Source: Chitinophagaceae bacterium
GTDB taxonomy: Bacteria; Bacteroidota; Bacteroidia; Chitinophagales; Chitinophagaceae
Assembly (NCBI GenBank): GCA_947458275.1
Contig: CANGYR010000001.1
Location: 62,001 to 126,000 of the forward strand
Direction of reading: 5' to 3'
DNA: 64,000 bases
Shown here: positions 19,201 to 26,136 of the stretch, one piece after another
Layout: every line of letters begins with the position of its first letter
Numbering within the stretch: the stretch's first letter is position 1
Notes under the pieces: generated by a model
The model's database searches: none
Told to the model about the DNA's origin: nothing
Seen by the model: the letters and a program-made list of their open reading frames with translations, nothing else
Made by a program: the position numbers and the translations under genes

Positions 19201-19860
19201 ATCTACTTCCTCACGTTGAGTACCATCATCGGATGACTGATAGCTGTATGGATAAAGTTCTTTTATGTCGCCGACAGGAGTTTTGATGATGAGCTCTTTC
19301 TTCTTTACGGTAATTGAGGTTGGACCATCATAACGCATGGCTATTTTAGATACGTTGCCTCCCGGACGAACAATAAAATCATATTTTAATTTCTCTCCTT
19401 CGCTGTAATATCTTAAATCAATGTTTGGGTAAATATCTTTATAAGTAATGGCCTGAAATAGTCTGCAACCAGAGGCCCATTTAGACTGATCATTTCCAAT
19501 GAAATAATTATTGTAGGAATTAAATGGCTTTTCAGGTATAGGCTTCATGTTAATTGATGCACCTAAAAAATCCACTCTGTAGCTGAAAGAGTTGAGAATC
19601 AATTTTTCATCTTTATCCATCAATTTTTCTGCATGCCCGTGCATACGTTCAGAAATTTTTTTCAGCTCATCGGGATTATGGACTAAAACTGAAAAACTGT
19701 TTTTTTCAATAAAAAAAGCGCCGGTCTTAAAAGCTCCTTTGTAACGAACATTGTCGTCCCACTGGCCTTTGTTTTCAATAAATTCAATCTGAGAAAATGA
19801 AATATTATAACAAAGTAACAGACAAATGATAGCAATTGATATTTTATTGAAATTTTTCAA
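16282..19860 (-). CDS. Large secreted protein: DUF7948-like N-terminus, SBBP-type propeller, PKD repeats, T9SS type B domain
   Basis: 1,192 residues starting at TTG (19860), where a signal peptide begins (cleavage near FSQ). The N-terminal region (IEFIENKGQWDDNVRY, then NYFIGNDQSKW) matches the domain that usually precedes SBBP beta-propellers. Repeated blades with YLGGxxxD-type motifs follow to about residue 720. Four PKD repeats come next (WDFGNG, WDYGDG, WLFDDG, WDFGDG). A gliding-type C-terminal domain ends it (VPNAFTPGKFGINSV, IYNRWGQMVFQS, GWDGKFKGK). It is an exported T9SS cargo, probably an adhesin. It is cotranscribed with the porP-like gene downstream. Confidence 0.9.
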   Translation of the reverse strand: MKNFNKISIAIICLLLCYNISFSQIEFIENKGQWDDNVRYKGAFKTGAFFIEKNSFSVLVHNPDELKKISERMHGHAEKLMDKDEKLILNSFSYRVDFLGASINMKPIPEKPFNSYNNYFIGNDQSKWASGCRLFQAITYKDIYPNIDLRYYSEGEKLKYDFIVRPGGNVSKIAMRYDGPTSITVKKKELIIKTPVGDIKELYPYSYQSSDDGTQREEVDCRYVVKNNVVTFELKNYNPSRTLVIDPSVVFSTFTGSRADNWGYTATPGPDGSLFAGGVAFGSGYPTSTGSFQSNFGGGVEENTLQGHDIAIFKFSPDGIKREYATYLGGFANEQPHSMITDAQGNLIVAGRSFSGNFPTTVPLIGSGGKNDIIITKFNAAGTAIIGSVRIGGSNDDGVNIRSKYEPPDGADRLRRNYGDDARSEVILDDNNNIILASCTQSSDFPVNGPSLNNSGLYGGGFQDGLILKFNPNLSSYVYGSYFGGSGDDACFVLSINPVTKNLFVAGGTTSNDLPGNKTGVINSNYGGGVTDGFITQLLPGGNGILKTSYLGTSGIDVVYGLKFDKNGFPYVMGTTTGSWPVINAPYSIAGSSQFISKLKTDFSAYVYSTVFGNGSSAPNLSPIGFLVDRCENVYVSGWGGGINVFKNYTSGNTNGLPLKNPLSGVSAPDGEDLYFFVLKKNASDLLFASNFGQFRGGVGDHVDGGTSRFDDNGVIYQAICANCNGGAEFPTTPGAWSRVNASSNCNEAVVKIEMSFSGVVAGFRTSINNIPYDTTGCTPLVVNFNDTLQKGKTFYWDFGNGQKDTTYAPNFATSATYNSVGTYRVMMIAEDSLTCNIRDTGYLQIKASDNKAVLNFAAVKGLPCTSLNYTFNNQSVATNASFGPRSFVWDYGDGSAPDTSLNGSHTYSAISDYTVKLTLIDPAFCNVPQTKSIQLRVDPLVKAKFSSPGTGCAPYTANFVNQSGTSDVTWLFDDGTSTNVENPSKTYPTPGNYRVRLVARDPNTCNKADTSAYFTIVVSDKPKAEFSWQPNPPISNTPTAFTNLSAGAIKYKWDFGDGTGSTESNPSHQYKSTGSFTAQLVAFNQFNCTDTFRLTVQALVSPLLDVPNAFTPGKFGINSVVNVAGFGILKMDWRIYNRWGQMVFQSNDVKLGWDGKFKGKDQPMDVYTYTLDAEFSDGNKIRKTGDITLIR

Positions 19861-19957
19861 CAGACAATTTTAAACAATATAGGATAATATTAACGTAAAA
19901 TTCAATGACATTGTTCAGCAAATCCAAGCTTTATCAATACGTTAACGATTTGCTAAA

Positions 19958-22069
19958 TCAACCGACTTTACTCCAGCGTGTTTTGGCCTTTTGGTGAAGC
20001 AGATGATTGTTCACGGGGAGATTTTCCGGACTTTGAAGTTCGGGGTCTTTTTCGAGGATTTGCTCAACGGTGGTTCGGGCAACTTCGAGCATGGCTTTAT
20101 CATCTACGATACTTGCCAGTTTAAAGTCTAATGTTCCGCTTTGTCGGGTACCTTCCATTTCTCCGGGTCCCCTGAGTTCCAGATCTTTCTCTGCTATTTT
20201 GAATCCGTCGTTAGTGCCGACCATTATTTTCATTCTTTCTCTGGCATCATTGGAAAGTTTGTTGCCGGTGAGAAGAATACAGTAGCTTTTATCGGCCCCT
20301 CTTCCTACCCGGCCTCGTAACTGATGCAATTGAGAAAGGCCGAATTTCTCAGCGCTTTCTATCACCATTACCGAGGCGTTGGGAACATTCACTCCTACTT
20401 CTATAACGGTAGTGCCCACCAGTATCTGAGTGTCTGCCTTAAAAAATCGCTGCATGTTCGTTTCTTTCTGCTCGGCAGTTTGTTTGCCATGCACCATGCT
20501 TATCCAGAATTTGGGTTCAGGAAAAAACGATTTTACTTCATCATACCCTTTCATCAGATTTTCATAGTCGAGCTTACTGCTTTCTTCTATAAGCGGATAA
20601 ATAATATATGCCTGACGACCTAATGACAATTGTTCTTTGATAAAATCCATTATCTGCGGTCTGGCGGATTCATTTCTGTGAATGGTGGTTACCGGCTGTC
20701 TTCCAGGTGGAAGTTCATCAATGATACTACAATCCAGATCACCATATACAGTCAGTGCAAGCGTTCTGGGAATAGGCGTAGCTGTCATTACCAGTATATG
20801 CGGGGGCACTGAACTTTTTTTCCATAATCTTGCTCTTTGAGCCACTCCGAATTTGTGCTGTTCATCTACAACAGCAAATCCAAGATTTTTAAAAACGACT
20901 TTATCTTCTATGATGGCGTGTGTGCCAATAAGAATATGAATTGTTCCGTCTTCACAACCTTGTAAAACAGTTTTTCTTTCCTTTGCAGATGTTGAACCTG
21001 TGAGTAGTTTCAAGTTGACAGGCAGTTGCTCCAACTGAGCAGTAATCGTATTGTAATGTTGCTGAGCCAAAATCTCCGTAGGTGCCATCAGTACACTTTG
21101 ATAGCCGTTGTCTGCTGCCATTAAAATGGAAAGAAGCGCCACCATTGTCTTTCCGCTTCCTACATCACCCTGCAAGAGCCGGTTCATCTGCTTTCCCGAG
21201 CCGGTGTCTCTTCTAATTTCTTTGAGTACATTTTTCTGCGCATTGGTCAGTGCAAAAGGAAGATAATTGTTGTAAAATGAATTAAACAACTCGCCGAGTT
21301 TTTCAAACTTAATTCCTTTGACGGTTTTTAAGCGATTGAGTTTTATTAACTGAATACTCAGTTGAGCAAAAAAGAATTCTTCAAATTTCAAACGTCTTAC
21401 AGCCTGCTCATAATGATTCAAAGAAACCGGCAGATGAATTTGTCTGAATGCATCATAGCTGTTCATCAGTTTATATTGTTGCAGAACGGATTCGGGAAGA
21501 TTTTCGGGAAGATCATTCTCTGAAATTTTATTAAAGAGTTCCTGCGTTAATTTTCCGATGGCTTTTCCGTTGAGCCCTCTGCTTTTTAATTTTTCTGTTG
21601 AAGGATAAACGGGCTCCAAAAAAGATTTCCCTGTAGCATTTTGCGCGGTATATGGCTCGATATCGGGATGAGCCATTTGCGGTTTACTGAGAAAAAAACT
21701 CAGCTTGCCAAAAACCAGATAATCTTTATCTATATGAAGTATTTTCTCCACCCATTGAATACCCTGGAACCATACCAGCTCCATGATACCTGTATCATCT
21801 TTCAGCTGCGCAACCAATCTTCTGCCTCTCTTTTCTCCGACAATTTGCTTGCTGATTAATCTTCCTGCTACCTGGGCATAATCGGCATACTCATTCAGAT
21901 GATTGATTTTATCCACTTTGGTCCGATCGATATGCCTGAGCGGATAGTGCTCTAACAAATCTCGGAACGAGAATATGTTCAGCTCTTTGCGGAGGAGGTC
22001 GCCTCTGATAGCACTCACACCGGTAAGGTATTCAATTGGAGAGGATAATATGGTTGATGGAGTAGAAAT
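19958..22069 (-). CDS. recG: ATP-dependent DNA helicase RecG
   Basis: Superfamily 2 helicase that remodels replication forks and Holliday junctions. Visible are the wedge/OB region, Walker A GDVGSGKT, the DEQH box (VVDEQHKFGV), TATPIPRTL and GRVGRG. The frame continues to a TTG at 22156, but the added 29 residues are hydrophobic, unlike RecG, and contain a perfect -7 promoter element. The conserved N-terminus (PIEYLTGVSAIRGDLLRKE) begins just after an ATT codon at 22069, which is placed here as the start. No ATG or GTG precedes the conserved block. The function is certain; the start is not. Confidence 0.93.
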   Translation of the reverse strand: MSTPSTILSSPIEYLTGVSAIRGDLLRKELNIFSFRDLLEHYPLRHIDRTKVDKINHLNEYADYAQVAGRLISKQIVGEKRGRRLVAQLKDDTGIMELVWFQGIQWVEKILHIDKDYLVFGKLSFFLSKPQMAHPDIEPYTAQNATGKSFLEPVYPSTEKLKSRGLNGKAIGKLTQELFNKISENDLPENLPESVLQQYKLMNSYDAFRQIHLPVSLNHYEQAVRRLKFEEFFFAQLSIQLIKLNRLKTVKGIKFEKLGELFNSFYNNYLPFALTNAQKNVLKEIRRDTGSGKQMNRLLQGDVGSGKTMVALLSILMAADNGYQSVLMAPTEILAQQHYNTITAQLEQLPVNLKLLTGSTSAKERKTVLQGCEDGTIHILIGTHAIIEDKVVFKNLGFAVVDEQHKFGVAQRARLWKKSSVPPHILVMTATPIPRTLALTVYGDLDCSIIDELPPGRQPVTTIHRNESARPQIMDFIKEQLSLGRQAYIIYPLIEESSKLDYENLMKGYDEVKSFFPEPKFWISMVHGKQTAEQKETNMQRFFKADTQILVGTTVIEVGVNVPNASVMVIESAEKFGLSQLHQLRGRVGRGADKSYCILLTGNKLSNDARERMKIMVGTNDGFKIAEKDLELRGPGEMEGTRQSGTLDFKLASIVDDKAMLEVARTTVEQILEKDPELQSPENLPVNNHLLHQKAKTRWSKVG

Positions 22070-22083
22070 AAGATCAGTTTGTA

Positions 22084-22091
22084 CAAAGATA
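22084..22091 (-). promoter_or_regulatory. -7 promoter element of recG
   Basis: Minus-strand TATCTTTG fits TAnnTTTG exactly and would start transcription near 22078, about 10 bases before the proposed ATT start codon. Confidence 0.5.
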
Positions 22092-22217
22092 AAAATGACA
22101 GAGGAAATAAGGAATAAGTAATGTAAAATAAGGAATAAGGAAGTGGCAGCTTGCAAACTTTACAAGTCATCACCTAAGCTCTTTACTAAAAAGATGGGAG
22201 AAGATTATTAAACAAGC

Positions 22218-22277
22218 ATGGTTAAAGTGGGAGAATATAATAATCTGAAAATATTGAGAAGGGTAAATCTTTCCTAA
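22218..22277 (+). pseudogene. Fragment duplicating the first codons of cvfB
   Basis: The reading frame from the ATG at 22218 gives MVKVGEYNNLKILRRVNLS and then a stop. The real cvfB at 23709 starts MVKVGEYNNLNVLRMVEFG. DNA identity is high over roughly 50 bases and then disappears. The fragment lies between the ends of recG and rhlE, 1.5 kb from the intact gene, and is followed by a plus-strand terminator at 22308. It looks like a relic of a duplication or rearrangement that placed rhlE between the two copies. Confidence 0.7.
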
Positions 22278-22307
22278 CAATCGAATTGTATTATCGTATT
22301 ATTCGTT

Positions 22308-22337
22308 GGCGCCGGTCTGAGACCAGCGCCATTTTTT
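22308..22337 (+). terminator. Strong plus-strand terminator between recG and rhlE
   Basis: GGCGC-C-GGTC (22308-22317) pairs with GACC-A-GCGCC (22321-22330) apart from one C/A mismatch; six T residues follow on the plus strand. The minus side lacks a T run, so it does not look designed for rhlE, whose stop codon overlaps the T run. Confidence 0.65.
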
Positions 22338-23541
22338 AAGGTTTTTTATTTCCGTATTTTCTTCTGGATTTATTTTGCTGAAAAGACACGGGATTGTATT
22401 CGGGTGCAGGTCCTAGTTCGGTCGGAATCGGAATCTTGGGGACGGCATAGCCCAGCAATTTTTCAATGGCAGAAAACTTTCGCTGTTCTTTATTGCTTAT
22501 CAGCGTATACGCTGTTCCCTCTGCTTTAGAGCGGGCGGTACGTCCAATCCTATGCACATAATCCTCTCCGTCGTGTGGTACATCGTAATTGATGACTAGA
22601 TCTATATTGTCTATATCGATTCCACGGCTCAATATATCTGTAGCAATCAGGATGGGCAGTCTTCCGCTTCTGAAATTGCTTAATACTTCCTCCCGTTTTT
22701 CCTGTTCGAGATCGCTGTGGATCTCATCTGCATTTAATTTATTTCGTTTAAGCTCCCGGGTTAGTTGTTTCACACTCATCTTGCTGCTGCAAAAAACCAA
22801 TACCATTGAAAAGACACTGTCTTTCAGCAAATGCAGGATGAGGGGAATCTTCTGTGAATCATATACAACGAAAGCTTTCTGTAAAATTTTTTCAGGCGGC
22901 TTGCTGATGGCAATATTTATTTCTACGGGCTGATATAAAATTTTCCTTGCCAGCTCTCTGATTTTATGAGGCATGGTTGCGGAAAACAGCAGATTCTGTC
23001 TTTTAGGCGGCAGGTGTTTAATGACAAACATGATATCATCATAAAAGCCCATATCGAGCATCCTGTCGGCCTCATCCAAAATCAGGTATTGAAGTCCCTG
23101 TAATTTCACATAGCCCATTTTGATGTGGGTCATCATCTTTCCGGGCGTGCAAACCACAATATCAGCTCCCATGCTGAGCGCTTTTTTCTCCTGCACAAAA
23201 GCATTACCGTCTCCCCCGCCATAAACAGCAATCGAACTGATGCCGGCGAAATAAGAGAACCCTTCCAGGTGCTGTGAAATCTGTACGGCCAGTTCTCTCG
23301 TAGGAACAATCACCAATGCGGTGATGCTCTGTACAGCTTGATTGCTTGTAAGGATATTATTGATTAAAGGCAATAAAAAAGCTGCGGTCTTACCGGTTCC
23401 TGTTTGCGCAGAGGCGATGATGTCTTTTCCTGCAAGAATATGTGGGATTACCTGCTCCTGAACGGGTGTTGGCTCATCATATCCGGCGGCATCAATTCCT
23501 TCTAACAGTCGGCTGTCGAACCCAAATTCATTGAATTTCAA
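22336..23541 (-). CDS. DEAD-box RNA helicase, RhlE-like
   Basis: 401 residues with all helicase motifs: Q motif (YDEPTPVQEQVIPHI), ASAQTGTGKT, PTRELA, LDEADRMLDMGF, FSATMP, VFCSSK, RGIDIDN and HRIGRTARS. The short tail is basic (RRKYGNKK). RhlE-type helicases unwind RNA in ribosome assembly and RNA turnover, often in the cold. It is transcribed away from cvfB, another RNA-binding gene. Confidence 0.93.
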   Translation of the reverse strand: MKFNEFGFDSRLLEGIDAAGYDEPTPVQEQVIPHILAGKDIIASAQTGTGKTAAFLLPLINNILTSNQAVQSITALVIVPTRELAVQISQHLEGFSYFAGISSIAVYGGGDGNAFVQEKKALSMGADIVVCTPGKMMTHIKMGYVKLQGLQYLILDEADRMLDMGFYDDIMFVIKHLPPKRQNLLFSATMPHKIRELARKILYQPVEINIAISKPPEKILQKAFVVYDSQKIPLILHLLKDSVFSMVLVFCSSKMSVKQLTRELKRNKLNADEIHSDLEQEKREEVLSNFRSGRLPILIATDILSRGIDIDNIDLVINYDVPHDGEDYVHRIGRTARSKAEGTAYTLISNKEQRKFSAIEKLLGYAVPKIPIPTELGPAPEYNPVSFQQNKSRRKYGNKKP

Positions 23542-23708
23542 AGGTTATTTGTTTTTATTTATTAAATCATTTATTCGATGCTGGTAACAAAGAATAACCT
23601 TGATAGTCATGCCGCATTGAAATCGGACAGACTGTAATGTTTTTTATGAAGATACTGCATTTCGGGTTTGCACAGGTATATTGTATCTTGCAACATAAAT
23701 TAATAGCA

Positions 23709-24545
23709 ATGGTTAAAGTGGGAGAATACAACAATCTGAATGTATTAAGAATGGTAGAATTTGGATGCTATCTTGATGATGGGAAGGAAGGAACACTCTT
23801 ACCGAAAAGATTTGTCCCCCCCGACACCAAGGAAGGAGATGTTTTAAAAGTCTTTATATATCATGATGGAGAAGACAGGATTATTGCCACTACGCAGGAA
23901 CCTAAGGGAGTTTTAGGAGATATCGTAAAACTAAATGCGGTGAGCGTAACGGAACAAGGCGCTTTTTTAGACTGGGGCTTGATGAAGGACATATTTGTTC
24001 CGAAATCTCAGCAACTTGGGAAGATGCTTCCACGCGGATCTTATCTAGTGAAAATTGTGTTGGATGAAAAAACCGGCCGTATTGCTGCTACGGAGAAAAT
24101 AGATCAGTTTTTGAGTAATCAAAGTCTTACAGTAAAAGAGCTTGATGAAGTAAAGCTTACCGTTTACAGAAGAACTGATATAGGGTATGTAGTGATCATC
24201 AATAATAAACATACCGGTGTACTGCATACTAATGAAATATACCGTGATATTACTGCGGGGGATACTTTTACGGGATTTATTAAGAAAATTTATCCCAGAG
24301 ATAACAAAATTGATGTAGCTGCAGGAAAGTCGGGTTATAAAAGAGTGGAAGATGAAGCCGAAAAAATCATCCGGTTGCTTAAAGAAAACGGAGGATACCT
24401 CCCTTTCTATGACAAAAGCGAAGCCGATGAAATTTATTCATTTTTTGGAATGAGTAAAAAAACGTTCAAAATGACAATTGGAAATTTATATAAGAAGCGA
24501 CTCATTAATCTTGAAAAAACAGGAATAAAATTGATTGAAAATTAA
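23709..24545 (+). CDS. cvfB: CvfB-family S1 RNA-binding protein
   Basis: 278 residues from the ATG at 23709; an upstream start at 23637 adds an unrelated hydrophobic leader and is rejected. It contains tandem S1-like domains (VTEQGAFLDWGLMKDIFVP is the clearest) and a C-terminal winged helix (KSEADEIYSFFGMSKKTFKMTIGNLY). CvfB/YitL proteins bind RNA and influence gene expression in other bacteria. A gap of 3 bases separates it from the Smr gene. A truncated copy of its 5' end is at 22218. Confidence 0.9.
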   Translation: MVKVGEYNNLNVLRMVEFGCYLDDGKEGTLLPKRFVPPDTKEGDVLKVFIYHDGEDRIIATTQEPKGVLGDIVKLNAVSVTEQGAFLDWGLMKDIFVPKSQQLGKMLPRGSYLVKIVLDEKTGRIAATEKIDQFLSNQSLTVKELDEVKLTVYRRTDIGYVVIINNKHTGVLHTNEIYRDITAGDTFTGFIKKIYPRDNKIDVAAGKSGYKRVEDEAEKIIRLLKENGGYLPFYDKSEADEIYSFFGMSKKTFKMTIGNLYKKRLINLEKTGIKLIEN

Positions 24546-24548
24546 TCT

Positions 24549-24803
24549 ATGGCAAGGATAAAAGTTGACTTACACGATATTTACAACAACAGCGCAGCTA
24601 TAGACAGAGCGCTTCAGCAGGCTTTTGAAGATGCGATAGACAAGAAAATCAGGGAAGTAGAAATTATTCCGGGAAAAGGAAGTGGTCAACTCAGAAAAAA
24701 AGTAGAAAGATTTTTGCAACTACCTCACATCAAGCCGCTTTATCACAGAATTGAAAATGACAGTAAAAATTTCGGAAGGCTCTTTGTATATTTTAAATTC
24801 TAG
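24549..24803 (+). CDS. Small Smr-domain protein
   Basis: 84 residues forming a single Smr domain: an opening VDLHDIY (in place of the usual LDLHG), then EIIPGKGSGQLRKKVERFL and a final GRLFVYF strand. Stand-alone Smr domains are nucleases or nucleic-acid-binding modules, and recent work links them to RNA and collided ribosomes. It is 3 bases after cvfB, which argues for a joint role in RNA metabolism. Confidence 0.82.
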   Translation: MARIKVDLHDIYNNSAAIDRALQQAFEDAIDKKIREVEIIPGKGSGQLRKKVERFLQLPHIKPLYHRIENDSKNFGRLFVYFKF

Positions 24804-24822
24804 GAACCTTTTATCAGCTTGA

Positions 24823-24858
24823 CATCACCCCCAACCCCTCTCCTAAAAGAGAGGAGAG
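24823..24858 (+). repeat. Interspersed palindromic intergenic repeat
   Basis: CATCACCCCCAACCCC followed by a CTCTC/GAGAG hairpin (CTCTCCTAAAAGAGAG). This C-rich lead plus hairpin is a form widely scattered in bacterial intergenic DNA, and its translation (PPTPLLKERR) is a familiar false protein. It lies between the convergent ends of smr and the hibernation-factor gene. Confidence 0.55.
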
Positions 24859-24906
24859 AAATAATAATTGTAAAACTTGCTTTTTTTCTTATTTTACATT
24901 CCATTT

Positions 24907-26010
24907 CTACCCTCCATAATATTCAATCAGAGCAATTTTATCATATTCTTTCAGTAAACCTTCATCAACAAATTCTACATCACCACCTGAAGAAAGCACT
25001 TTTTCAATAATATCATCTACTGCATCTTTAATGTAGAATACATTCTTATTTTCTTTTTCGTATCTGTAAATCAATTCGGGGGAATCGGAATGATGAGCAG
25101 GATACATGAAGTTTTTTTCCACCACCAACAATCTACCCTTTTTTTGAACAGCAGCCTTCCAAACGTCATTCACACCAATGGCTAACTTCTTTTTTCCCAT
25201 TGCATCATCGAGCTGTTTGAGCAAGTTAGTCTGAATAATTTTTTTCCAATCAGAAATATGTGGCCCCATCACCTTTTGCAATTCTGCTTCGGTACTTTCT
25301 TCAAAATTTCCTGGAATATAATCAATAACATGCTTGGTGTTTTTGGTGAGGGCTTTGAAATATCCCATCGTCTTTACTGTTCCCATGACAAACAGAGGCA
25401 ACTTGTATGCCTGAAGCAATAAGGCAAGACCATTATCGGTATGTTGCAGAAACTTATTCAATAAAATCTCTTTGCGTTTCACTTCATCGGTAAAATTGGC
25501 GATTTTTTCATGAGAGTTATTGTCGTAAGCCTCAATATTTTCTGGAACATTTGAAGTAATACGAATAAAGTGACTGGTATTACCCAAATAGATTTTTGTC
25601 CACTTACTGCTGAGTACTGCCAGCAGATATTTATGAATTTCTTTTTTACTGTAAATAAGATCTCTGATTTCAAAAGATTCATCAATAATAATTTTCTCTT
25701 CTATGGGTATATCCAGGTAATAGACCTTTTCAATGAGCGGAGAAATAAAAATAGCAATGCTTTTTTTATGTGTGTAATAATTCAGATTTTTAATAACCTC
25801 ACGAAGTTTTTTAATTACTTTCTCTACTTTTTCTTCCGGATAATCATGTAAAAGCTTATGCTCAATGTTATCAGTAGCCACCTTTAATTTATGATCGAGC
25901 TCTTTTTTTAAATTCATCTTAGGCTCGAAAGGCATTAAAAGAGAAATACAGGGGAAATACTTTGGAGATGATATTAGCTCCTCAAAGGGTTCAGCAAGCT
26001 TTAAAGGCAT
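24907..26010 (-). CDS. Balon/bacterial eRF1-like (baeRF) ribosome hibernation factor
   Basis: 367 residues resembling the bacterial eRF1-like (baeRF) families, of which the hibernation factor Balon is a member. Visible features are an N-terminal region (ISLLMPFEPKMNLKKELDHKLK), a central RNase-H-like domain (KYLLAVLSSKWTKIYLGNTSHF), and a C-terminal eL30-like domain (KGRLLVVEKNFMYPAH, then DAVDDIIEKVLSSGGDVEFVD). Balon occupies the ribosomal A site in stressed cells. The assignment rests on overall resemblance, so the exact subfamily is uncertain. It has a perfect -7 element with an FNR-type box at -41.5 and opens the stress island. Confidence 0.72.
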   Translation of the reverse strand: MPLKLAEPFEELISSPKYFPCISLLMPFEPKMNLKKELDHKLKVATDNIEHKLLHDYPEEKVEKVIKKLREVIKNLNYYTHKKSIAIFISPLIEKVYYLDIPIEEKIIIDESFEIRDLIYSKKEIHKYLLAVLSSKWTKIYLGNTSHFIRITSNVPENIEAYDNNSHEKIANFTDEVKRKEILLNKFLQHTDNGLALLLQAYKLPLFVMGTVKTMGYFKALTKNTKHVIDYIPGNFEESTEAELQKVMGPHISDWKKIIQTNLLKQLDDAMGKKKLAIGVNDVWKAAVQKKGRLLVVEKNFMYPAHHSDSPELIYRYEKENKNVFYIKDAVDDIIEKVLSSGGDVEFVDEGLLKEYDKIALIEYYGG

Positions 26011-26028
26011 GTTTATTTTAGTTTAAAA

Positions 26029-26071
26029 CAAAAATACCTTGATTGATATTTTACTGAAATGATAAGTGTCA
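26029..26071 (-). promoter_or_regulatory. Promoter and FNR/CRP-type box of the hibernation-factor gene
   Basis: On the minus strand the -7 element TATTTTTG occupies 26036-26029, predicting a start near 26024, 14 bases before the ATG. The box TGAC-ACTT-ATCA (26071-26060, minus strand) is centred at 26065.5, i.e. about -41.5. A further inverted repeat GTGTCA-N10-TGACAC overlaps it (26066-26087). Confidence 0.6.
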
Positions 26072-26136
26072 CAGGCATTTTTGACACCACTCATTAAAGC
26101 TTGATTGAATTGAAATTAATTATGTGAGTAAAAAAT

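Noticed and set aside
19917-19954. AGCAAATC...GATTTGCT inverted repeat downstream of recG
   Set aside because: Only 8 bp with a 22-base loop and no T run; too weak for a terminator or operator call.
22336-22337. Hairpin at 22308 as the terminator of rhlE
   Set aside because: Its T run is on the plus strand and overlaps the rhlE stop; the minus strand lacks a T run after the stem.
24819-25010. Small frame beginning TSPPTPLLKERR
   Set aside because: It is the translation of an intergenic palindromic repeat running into the opposite-strand gene, a familiar false protein.
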